The notes under the pieces were generated by a model, which ran no database searches, was not told the DNA's origin, and saw nothing but the letters and a program-made list of their open reading frames with translations. Source: Nocardioides szechwanensis (GTDB taxonomy: Bacteria > Actinomycetota > Actinomycetes > Propionibacteriales > Nocardioidaceae). Taken from it: a stretch of 64,000 nucleotides of DNA. The stretch spans positions 800,804 through 864,803 of the forward strand of contig NZ_FNIC01000001.1 of NCBI RefSeq assembly GCF_900103935.1, read 5' to 3'. Shown in pieces: positions 26,778-33,805 of the stretch. The position numbers were made by a program, and so were the translations under genes. How positions within the stretch are numbered: the stretch's first letter is position 1; every line of letters begins with the position of its first letter.

Positions 26778-27557
26778 CTAGATCGGGGTGACGTAGGCGC
26801 CGGAGATGCCGCCGTCGACCAGGAACGTGCTCGCGGTCATGAACGACGAGTCGTCGGAGGCCAGGAACAGCACCGCCGACGCCATCTCCTCGGGCTCGCC
26901 GAAGCGCCCCATCGGGACGTGCACGAGCCGGCGCGCGGCCCGTTCGGCGTCCTTGGCGAAGAGCTCCTGGAGCAGCGGGGTGTTGACCGGGCCGGGGCAC
27001 AGCGCGTTGACCCGCACGCCCTGGCGGGCGAACTGGACCCCGAGCTCACGCGTCATCGACAGCACGCCGCCCTTCGAGGCGGAGTAGGAGATCTGCGACG
27101 TGGCCGCACCCATGACGGCGACGAACGAGGCGGTGTTGATGATCGAGCCCTTGCCCTGCTCGAGCATGTAGGGCAGCGCCGCCTTGCAGCACAGGTAGAC
27201 GCTGGTGAGGTTGACCTCCTGGACCTTGCGCCAGGCGTCGAGGTCGGTGTCCAGGATCGAGTCGTCCTCCGGCGGCGAGATGCCCGCGTTGTTGAACGCG
27301 ATGTCGACCGAGCCGTAGGTCTCCTTGGCGGTCCTGAAGAGCGCGTCCACCTCATCCTTGTCGGTGACGTCGACGTGGACGTAGGTGGCGATGCCGGCAC
27401 CCCCCAGCTGACCCACGAGCTCGTGGCCGCGCTGGTCGTCGATGTCGCCGATGACCACCTTGGCGCCCTCCTCGACGAAGCGCTGCACGGTCGCGAGGCC
27501 GATGCCCGAGCAACCGCCGGTGACGACCGCGACCCGGTCCTGGATGCGTCCTGCCAT
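26778..27557 (-). CDS. Short-chain dehydrogenase/reductase
   Basis: 259 residues. NAD-binding TGGCSGIGLA near residue 14, an Asp after strand 2 (IGDIDDQRG) that favours NAD over NADP, NNAGIS near 88, and catalytic Tyr-x3-Lys in SYSASKGG near 155. The upstream GGAGGAAC gives a good ribosome-binding site. In this operon it is a candidate alcohol dehydrogenase that would oxidise a hydroxyl group to the aldehyde used by the neighbouring aldehyde dehydrogenase; that role is inference from context. Confidence 0.85.
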   Translation of the reverse strand: MAGRIQDRVAVVTGGCSGIGLATVQRFVEEGAKVVIGDIDDQRGHELVGQLGGAGIATYVHVDVTDKDEVDALFRTAKETYGSVDIAFNNAGISPPEDDSILDTDLDAWRKVQEVNLTSVYLCCKAALPYMLEQGKGSIINTASFVAVMGAATSQISYSASKGGVLSMTRELGVQFARQGVRVNALCPGPVNTPLLQELFAKDAERAARRLVHVPMGRFGEPEEMASAVLFLASDDSSFMTASTFLVDGGISGAYVTPI

Positions 27558-27572
27558 GTGTTCCTCCGTGAC

Positions 27573-27618
27573 GGTGGTTGAGGTGTGAGGAGCGCCAGCG
27601 ACGAGCCTCGAAACCACC
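27573..27618. repeat. Hairpin-forming intergenic repeat (GGTGGTTGAGG ... AACCACC)
   Basis: About 46 bp between the aldehyde dehydrogenase and SDR genes, with complementary ends (GGTGGTT and AACCACC) and complementary inner parts around GAGGAGCG/CGACGAGCCTC. I recall similar hairpins (GTGGTTTCGAGGCTCG type) dispersed in Nocardioides genomes. A half-copy starting ACGGTGGTTGAGG lies at 18926. It is likely an intercistronic hairpin or REP-like element. Confidence 0.6.
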
Positions 27619-27627
27619 CCGTGGTGA

Positions 27628-28989
27628 CTAGTGACTGATGAAGACGTTCTTCTCCTCGGTGAACGCCATGGGGGCGTCCGGACCGAGCTCGCGGCCGAGG
27701 CCGGACTGCTTGTAGCCACCGAACGGGGTCCAGTAGCGCACCGAGGAGTGCGAGTTGACGCTCAGGTTGCCGGCCTCGACGGCGCGCGCCACCCGTAGCC
27801 CGCGCCCCAGGTCGTTGGTGTAGATCGAGCCCGAGAGGCCGTACTCCGTGTCGTTGGCCAGCTCGACCGCGTGCGCCTCGTCGTCGAACGCCATCACCGC
27901 GACCACCGGCCCGAAGACCTCCTCGCGCCAGATCCGGGCGCCGGGGTCGTCGACCGTGACCACGCTCGGCGGCACCCAGAACCCGTCCCCGCCCGGTGTC
28001 GAACCGGCGAAGGTGACCTCCACCTCGTCGAGGTAGCCGCGCACGGTGTCGCGCTGCGCGGCCGAGATCAGCGGCCCCATCTCGGACGTCTCGTCGTCCG
28101 TGGGGTCGAGCACCCGGAACCCCGTGACACCGGGCTCGAGCAGCGTCATGAACTCGTCGTACGCCGACCGCTCGACGAGGATCCGCGAACGCGCGCAGCA
28201 GTCCTGGCCGGCGTTGTCGAACACGGCGTACGGCGCGGACGCGGCGGCCGCGGCCAGGTCGGCGTCGGCGAACACGATGTTGGAGCTCTTGCCGCCAAGC
28301 TCCAGGGTCACCCGCTTCACCTGCTCGGCGCAGCCGGCCATGATCCGCTTGCCGACGGCGGTCGACCCGGTGAAGCAGACCTTGCGGACCAGCTCGTGGG
28401 TCACGAACCGCTCGCCCACGACCGACCCCTTGCCGGGGATGACGGTCAGGACGCCCTCGGGCAGGCCCGCCTCGAGCGCGAGCTCGCCGATCCGGACGGC
28501 GGTCAGCGGGGTCAGCTCGGCGGGCTTCAGCACGACCGTGTTGCCCGCGGCCAGAGCGGGTGCGAAACCCCAGGCGGCGATGGGCATCGGGAAGTTCCAG
28601 GGCACGATGATGCCGACCACGCCCAGCGGCTCGTGGAACGTCACGTCGGTGCCGCCCGCCACCGGGATCTGGCGCCCGAACATCCGCTCCGGCGCGCCGG
28701 CGTAGTAGTCGAGGCAGTCGCGGACGTTGCCGGCCTCCCAGCGGGCGTTGCCCCAGGTGTGGCCGGCGTTGCTGACCTCGAGTCCCGCCAGCTCCTCGAC
28801 GTGCGCGTCAACCACGGCGGCGAAGCGCCGCAGCAGCCGGGCCCGCTCACCGGGGGCGAGGTGGCGCCAGCCGCCCAGGAAGGCCTCGTGGGCGCGCTCG
28901 ATCGCCGCGTCGGTCTCGTCGACCGTCGCGAGGTGTACGTCGACCACCGGTGCGGCGGTCGCGGGGTTGATGACGGTGTAGGTGCTCAT
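27628..28989 (-). CDS. NAD-dependent aldehyde dehydrogenase
   Basis: 453 residues, ALDH superfamily. It has PWNFPMPIAAW near residue 137, the general-base Glu in LELGGKSSN near 229, the catalytic Cys in NAGQDCCARSRI near 263, and EEVFGPVVAV near 350. It oxidises an aldehyde to the acid. Its ATG overlaps the stop of the glutamine-synthetase-like gene (TGATG), so it is translationally coupled to the ligase. This pairing is typical of gamma-glutamylated amine pathways, where the substrate would be a gamma-glutamyl aminoaldehyde. Confidence 0.92.
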   Translation of the reverse strand: MSTYTVINPATAAPVVDVHLATVDETDAAIERAHEAFLGGWRHLAPGERARLLRRFAAVVDAHVEELAGLEVSNAGHTWGNARWEAGNVRDCLDYYAGAPERMFGRQIPVAGGTDVTFHEPLGVVGIIVPWNFPMPIAAWGFAPALAAGNTVVLKPAELTPLTAVRIGELALEAGLPEGVLTVIPGKGSVVGERFVTHELVRKVCFTGSTAVGKRIMAGCAEQVKRVTLELGGKSSNIVFADADLAAAAASAPYAVFDNAGQDCCARSRILVERSAYDEFMTLLEPGVTGFRVLDPTDDETSEMGPLISAAQRDTVRGYLDEVEVTFAGSTPGGDGFWVPPSVVTVDDPGARIWREEVFGPVVAVMAFDDEAHAVELANDTEYGLSGSIYTNDLGRGLRVARAVEAGNLSVNSHSSVRYWTPFGGYKQSGLGRELGPDAPMAFTEEKNVFISH

Positions 28990-30365
28990 CAGAGCCTTTC
29001 GAAGCCGCGGCGCAGCTCCCAGTCGGTGACGGCGGCGTTGTAGGCGGCGAGCTCGACGTCGGCCATGTTGACGTAGTGGTCGACGACCTCGTCACCGAGC
29101 GCGGCGCGGGCGATGGTGGACGAGGCGAACACGTCGCGGGCGGCGGTCATCGTGGAGGGGACCTTGTCTCGGCCGGAGGTGTAGGCGTTGCCGACCAGCG
29201 GCTCCTCCAGCTCCAGCTCGCTCTCGATGCCGTGCAGCCCGCCGGCGATCATCGCGGCCAGGGCGAGGTAGGGGTTGGCGTCCGCCCCGGGCACGCGGTT
29301 CTCCATCCGGGCACCGGCGCCGCGGCCGACCAGCCGGACCGCGCAGGTGCGGTTGTCGAGGCCCCACGCGATCGTGGTCGGCGCGAAGGAGCCGTCGGCG
29401 AACCGCTTGTAGGAGTTGATGTTGGGCGCGAACAGCAGCGTGAAGTCGGAGATCGTCGCGAGGACGCCGGCGACGAACTGGTCGTAGAGCTTGGTGCGCT
29501 CACCGGTGTCGGCGTCCCAGAACACCAGGGACCCGTCGGTGCCGCGCAGGGACAGGTGGATGTGGCACGAGCTGCCCTCGCGCTCGTCGTACTTCGCCAT
29601 GAACGTGATCGCCTTGCCGTGCTGGGCGGCGATCTCCTTGGCGGCGTTCTTGTAGACCGCGTGGTTGTCGGCGGTGGTCAGCGCGTCGGCGTAGAGGAAG
29701 CCCACCTCGTGCTGGCCGAGGTTGCACTCGCCCTTGGCGCCCTCGACGTCCAGGCCGGCGGCGTACATGTGGTTGCGCAAATCGCGCAGCAGCGGCTCGA
29801 CCCGGGTGGTGCCGAGGATCGAGTAGTCGACGTTGTAGCGGTTGGACGGCTGGAGGGCGCGGTAGCCGGAGTCCCAGGCCTCCTCGTAGGTGTTGTCGAA
29901 GGCGATGAACTCCAGCTCGGTGCCGGCGAGCGCGGTCCAGCCGTGCTCGGCGCAGCGGTCGAGCTGGTGCTGGAGGATGGTCCGCGGTGACTGCACGACG
30001 GGGGAGTGGTCGGGCCACTCCAGGTCGCACTGGACCATCGCCGTGGCCGGCAGATGGGTGAGCAGCCGGATCGTGCGCTCGTCGAGCACGAACTCCATGT
30101 CGCCGTAGCCCTTGTCCCACGAGGAGATCTGGTAGCCGTCGACGGTGTTCATGTCGACGTCGACCGCGAGCAGGTAGTTGCAGCCCTCGGTGCCGTGGCC
30201 GACGACGTGGTCGGCGAAGTAGGCGCCGTGCAGGCGCTTGCCCTGTAGCCGGCCCTGCATGTCGGTGAACGCGACGATCACGGTGTCGATGCGGCCGACC
30301 CGGATCTGGTCGAGCAGGTTCTCCATGCTCAGGTATCGTTTGTTGCGCAACGGTGTGTGGGCCAT
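28989..30365 (-). CDS. Glutamine-synthetase-like gamma-glutamyl-amine ligase (GlnA3/GlnA4/PuuA type)
   Basis: 458 residues of type I GS fold. N-terminal beta-grasp (VIVAFTDMQGRLQGKR), then the catalytic domain with ELEFIAF, EGAKGECNLGQHEV, KYDEREGSSCHIHLSL, NSYKRF and RMENRVPGADANPYLA. The beta-grasp lacks the canonical GS ammonium-site context, and the genomic setting points to glutamylation of an amine rather than ammonia assimilation. Streptomyces relatives glutamylate polyamines (GlnA3) or ethanolamine (GlnA4). ATG 30365 has AGGAA 7 nt upstream; an internal ATG at 30326 lacks one. It starts 7 nt after the gntR stop. Confidence 0.88.
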   Translation of the reverse strand: MAHTPLRNKRYLSMENLLDQIRVGRIDTVIVAFTDMQGRLQGKRLHGAYFADHVVGHGTEGCNYLLAVDVDMNTVDGYQISSWDKGYGDMEFVLDERTIRLLTHLPATAMVQCDLEWPDHSPVVQSPRTILQHQLDRCAEHGWTALAGTELEFIAFDNTYEEAWDSGYRALQPSNRYNVDYSILGTTRVEPLLRDLRNHMYAAGLDVEGAKGECNLGQHEVGFLYADALTTADNHAVYKNAAKEIAAQHGKAITFMAKYDEREGSSCHIHLSLRGTDGSLVFWDADTGERTKLYDQFVAGVLATISDFTLLFAPNINSYKRFADGSFAPTTIAWGLDNRTCAVRLVGRGAGARMENRVPGADANPYLALAAMIAGGLHGIESELELEEPLVGNAYTSGRDKVPSTMTAARDVFASSTIARAALGDEVVDHYVNMADVELAAYNAAVTDWELRRGFERL

Positions 30366-30372
30366 CGGGTTC

Positions 30373-31122
30373 CTATCCCAGCAGGCCGCGCAGCAGCGCG
30401 GCCGTGTCGTCACAGTGGTGCTCCATGGCCCGGCGGGCCCGATCGGGTCGACCGGCGAGGATCGCGCGGACGACGGCAGCGTGCTGCCGGTCCGAGTGCG
30501 CGATGTTGGTCTCGAGGACGGGGATCGCCAGCAGCATCTCGTGCAGCGCGGACTGCACGGACGTCACCGCCTCGATGAGCCGCGGCGACTCGCTGAGCGC
30601 CGCGATCGTCAGGTGGAACCTGCTGTCCGCCTGGCGATGCGGGGCGGGTCGGCTCGCGTGGGCGACCGCGTCGTGCGCCTGCTCCAGCTGCTCACGTCGT
30701 ACGTCGGTCAGCTCGAGCTGGGCGGCGAGCGCGGCCGCGCCGGGCTCGACCACGCGTCGGAACTCGAGCGCGTCGAGCCAGTCCTGCCGCTTCGCGGAGG
30801 AGACCCGGGCCGCGGCGCGGGCCGAGGGGGAGCGGGGCTTCAGGGTCACCACGGTGCCGCCGCCGCGCCCGCGGGTGGTCTCGACCAGTCCGGCCTCGCG
30901 CAGCGCGGCCATCGCCTCGCGCAGCGTGGCGCGGGAGACGTGCAGCCGGGACGCCAGCTCGCGTTCGGCGGGCAGCGCCGAGCCGAGCGGGTAGACCCCC
31001 AGCCGGATCGCGGTTCCGAGCTGCTCCACGCAGGCCTCGAAGGCGTGATGGCCGCGCACGGGGCGCAGCACCGACTCCTCGAGGTCCAGCCCCGGCGGGT
31101 GCTGCTCGGGGGAGGCGGTCAC
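30373..31122 (-). CDS. GntR/FadR (FCD) family transcriptional regulator
   Basis: 249 residues. N-terminal winged helix (LGSALPAERELASRLHVSRATLREAMAALREAGLVE, about residues 45-80, then the wing RGRGGGTVV) and C-terminal helical FCD ligand domain, with the metal-binding residues plausible in ADSRFHLTIAALS and ERQHAAVVRAIL-like segments. The GTG at 31122 is chosen because AGAGGA lies 7 nt upstream; TTG 31158 and GTG 31128 are alternatives. It is the first gene of the leftward amine operon and divergent from the permease, so it probably represses or activates both through the site at 31172-31193. Confidence 0.9.
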   Translation of the reverse strand: MTASPEQHPPGLDLEESVLRPVRGHHAFEACVEQLGTAIRLGVYPLGSALPAERELASRLHVSRATLREAMAALREAGLVETTRGRGGGTVVTLKPRSPSARAAARVSSAKRQDWLDALEFRRVVEPGAAALAAQLELTDVRREQLEQAHDAVAHASRPAPHRQADSRFHLTIAALSESPRLIEAVTSVQSALHEMLLAIPVLETNIAHSDRQHAAVVRAILAGRPDRARRAMEHHCDDTAALLRGLLG

Positions 31123-31171
31123 GGGCACATCCTCTGGTCGGCGTGGGGCACCCGTCAATCGGTGGACGAGT

Positions 31172-31193
31172 ATTGGTCTGAGTTCATACCAAT
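31172..31193. promoter_or_regulatory. Candidate GntR operator
   Basis: Perfect 6-bp inverted repeat ATTGGT with a 10-bp spacer to ACCAAT, in the 156-bp divergent region between gntR and the APC permease. The TTGGT/ACCAA arms resemble FadR/FCD-type half-sites. The assignment to the adjacent regulator is inference. Confidence 0.5.
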
Positions 31194-31207
31194 TTTACGT
31201 GTGCCTG

Positions 31208-31237
31208 TTTACACCCTCGCCTGCGCGGGTCTAGCGT
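31208..31237 (+). promoter_or_regulatory. Promoter of the APC permease operon
   Basis: A -35 TTTACA (31208-31213) and a -10 TAGCGT (31232-31237) are separated by 18 bp. The transcript would have a leader of about 35 nt carrying the GGAAGG ribosome-binding site before the ATG at 31279. The inverted repeat at 31172-31193 ends 14 bp upstream of the -35. Confidence 0.6.
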
Positions 31238-31278
31238 CCGCTTCACGCATTCACGATCGCCCCTGGAAGGTGCGCCGC

Positions 31279-32895
31279 ATGCCTGAAGCACACGAGCCGA
31301 TCCACGAGCACCACGCTCCTCAGTTGAGCGCCGACGAGGCCCACCTCGCCCGGCTGGGCTACAAGCAGGAGCTGAGCCGGACCTGGTCCGGCTTCTCCAA
31401 CTTCGCCATCTCCTTCTCGATCATCTCGATCCTGGCGGGCTGCTTCACGACCTTCGGCCAGGCGTGGAGCAACGGCGGACCGATCGCCATCACCTGGGGC
31501 TGGCCGATCATCTCGCTCTTCATCCTGATCATCGGCTTCACGATGTCGGAGCTGGTCTCGGCCTATCCGACGTCGGGAGGCATCTACTGGTGGGCCTCCA
31601 AGCTCGGCGGTCCGGCCGCCGGCTTCTACACCGGCTGGCTCAACCTGATCGGCCTGATCGCGGTCACGGCATCAGTGGCCTACGGCGCCGCCAACTTCGT
31701 GGACATCTTCTTCAGCCTGCTCAGCGATAGCTGGGCCGCCGACTACAGCCTTCAGCGCGTGTTCATCGAGTTCGTCGTGATCCTGGTGCTGGCGGCGCTG
31801 GCCAACATCTTCTCCAGCCATCTGCTCGCGGTCGTCAACAACATCTCGGTGTGGTGGCACGTGGCCGGAGCCGCGGTGATCATCCTGGTCCTCGTGTTCG
31901 TGCCGGACAACCACCAGAGCGTCGGGTGGGTGCTCACCGAGCGCATCAACAACTCCGGCTACGACGGCGGCGCCAACAGCGGCATCATGTTCTGGTTCCT
32001 GGTGCTGCCTTTGGGCTTCCTGCTCACCCAGTACACGATCACGGGCTTCGACGCCTCGGCCCACCTGTCGGAGGAGACCGAAGCAGCATCCGACTCCGCC
32101 GCGAAGGGGATCTGGCGTTCGATCGCCTACTCCGCCATCGGGGGCTGGATCCTGCTCCTGGCGCTGCTCTTCGCCGTGCAGGACCAGCAGGCCGTCACGG
32201 ACGGCATCAACGTCGGCGCCTACGGATCCGACGTCATCCTCGGCCAGGCTCTGACCGAGTCCTGGCACACGATCGTCATCCTGATCTCGGCGGCGGGCCA
32301 GCTCTTCTGCACGACAGCCTGCCTGACCAGCGCGTCCCGGATGACCTTTGCGTTCAGCCGCGACGGGGCCATCCCGGGATCGAGCCTCTGGTCGAAAGTC
32401 ACTGCCAAGCGGGTGCCCGCCAATGCGGTCATGTTCGTTGCCGTGATTGCCGGCCTGATCACCCTGCCGGCGCTGATCGAGGTCAACTTCGGGACGGCCG
32501 ACGCCCCGATCATCCTGCCCACCGCGTTCTACGCCGTCGTGTCGGTGGCCGTGATCGGGTTGTACCTCTCGTTCGCGATCCCGATCTTCCTGCGCTGGAG
32601 GCTGGGCGACTCGTTCGAGGCGGGCGCGTGGAACAACGGCAAGAAGTACAAGTGGATGAACCTCGTCGCCGTCGTCGAGATCGTCGTCATCTCGATCTAC
32701 TTCATCCTGCCGCTCTACCCCTCCGGGTGGCCGGGCAACGAGAACTTCGCCTGGAAGTTCGTCAACTACGCCCCGCTCCTCACCGGTGGCGTGATCCTCG
32801 CGGTGACGATCTGGTGGCACGTCTCGGCGAAGCACTGGTTCACCGGGCCCAAGCACACCATCGACGAAGCGGTCATCAAGGCGTTCGACGACTGA
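31279..32895 (+). CDS. APC family amino acid/amine permease
   Basis: 538 residues with about 12 membrane helices. The N-terminus (GYKQELSRTWSGFSNFAISFSIISILAG) and the helix 3 region (SELVSAYPTSGGIYWWASKLGG) match the amino acid/choline/GABA permease (ACT) branch of the APC superfamily. It should import an amine, amino acid or amino alcohol by proton coupling. It heads the rightward operon with a choline-kinase-like gene 4 nt downstream and faces the gntR-ligase operon, so it most likely imports the substrate of that pathway. Confidence 0.92.
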   Translation: MPEAHEPIHEHHAPQLSADEAHLARLGYKQELSRTWSGFSNFAISFSIISILAGCFTTFGQAWSNGGPIAITWGWPIISLFILIIGFTMSELVSAYPTSGGIYWWASKLGGPAAGFYTGWLNLIGLIAVTASVAYGAANFVDIFFSLLSDSWAADYSLQRVFIEFVVILVLAALANIFSSHLLAVVNNISVWWHVAGAAVIILVLVFVPDNHQSVGWVLTERINNSGYDGGANSGIMFWFLVLPLGFLLTQYTITGFDASAHLSEETEAASDSAAKGIWRSIAYSAIGGWILLLALLFAVQDQQAVTDGINVGAYGSDVILGQALTESWHTIVILISAAGQLFCTTACLTSASRMTFAFSRDGAIPGSSLWSKVTAKRVPANAVMFVAVIAGLITLPALIEVNFGTADAPIILPTAFYAVVSVAVIGLYLSFAIPIFLRWRLGDSFEAGAWNNGKKYKWMNLVAVVEIVVISIYFILPLYPSGWPGNENFAWKFVNYAPLLTGGVILAVTIWWHVSAKHWFTGPKHTIDEAVIKAFDD

Positions 32896-32899
32896 GCCG

Positions 32900-33805
32900 G
32901 TGTCTCAGCTCGAAAGCGACCTGGACCGCCTCGCCTGCCTGGCGGGGCGGTCCCGTCGTGTCACCGACCTGCCCGGCGGCCTGACCAACCGCAACCTCCG
33001 GGTGCAGACTGACGACGGGGGCGACTACGTCGTCCGGTGCTCCCACCCCGGAGCCGCCCTGCTCGGGATCGACCGCGACGCCGAGCACCACAACACGCTG
33101 CGGGCGGCCGAGGCGGGCGTGGGCGCCGGCGTCGTCGAGTACCGCCCGGACCTGCGGATGCTGGTCATCGACTTCCTGCCCGGCGAGGTGCTCACGGACG
33201 AGTCGTTCGCCGACGACGGCCTCCTCCGGCGTGCGGCTGCGTCCGTGCGCACCCTGCACGCCGGCCCGCGCTTCCAGGGCGACTTCGACATGTTCGCCCG
33301 CCAGGCCTCCTACCTCGCCACCGTGAAGTCACGCGGCTTCCGCCTCCCGGAGACCTACGACAACCACGCAGACGCCTGGGCAGAGGTACGGCGGGCCCTC
33401 GACGCCGCACCCCGGCCGACCGTCCCGTGCAACAACGACCTCCTTGCCGCCAACTACATCGACGACGGCGAGCGGGTCTGGCTGATCGACTACGAGTACT
33501 CCGGCAACAACGACGCCTGCTTCGAGCTCGGCAACACCGCCACCGAGTGCGGCTTCGCCCCGGAGCAGACGGCGGCGTGGACCGAGGCCTACTTCGGGAC
33601 TCCCACCGCTGCCGACGTCGCCCGAGTCCGGCTCCAGGCAGTCTGCTCCGCCTACGGCTGGTCGCTGTGGGGCTTCATCCAGGCCGCCACCAGCGCGATG
33701 GACTTCGACTTCTACGCCTGGGGCGAGGAGCGCCTCGACAAGGCCGCCGCGGCGTTCCGCGGCGATGACTTCCACACGCTGCTCGAAGAGGTGGCTCGTG
33801 GCTGA
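32900..33805 (+). CDS. Choline/ethanolamine-kinase-like phosphotransferase
   Basis: 301 residues. Start of a kinase fold with LPGGLTNRNLRV (nucleotide loop, LicA-like TN[R/x]N), YVVRCSHPG, catalytic loop VPCNNDLLAANYID near residue 175 (the usual His of CHND is Asn, the catalytic Asp is kept) and VWLIDYEYSGNNDACFELGN. The family includes choline kinases and related small-molecule kinases. Sandwiched between the permease (4 nt) and an FAD enzyme (8-nt overlap), it probably acts on an imported amino alcohol or intermediate; the exact substrate is unknown. Confidence 0.82.
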   Translation: MSQLESDLDRLACLAGRSRRVTDLPGGLTNRNLRVQTDDGGDYVVRCSHPGAALLGIDRDAEHHNTLRAAEAGVGAGVVEYRPDLRMLVIDFLPGEVLTDESFADDGLLRRAAASVRTLHAGPRFQGDFDMFARQASYLATVKSRGFRLPETYDNHADAWAEVRRALDAAPRPTVPCNNDLLAANYIDDGERVWLIDYEYSGNNDACFELGNTATECGFAPEQTAAWTEAYFGTPTAADVARVRLQAVCSAYGWSLWGFIQAATSAMDFDFYAWGEERLDKAAAAFRGDDFHTLLEEVARG

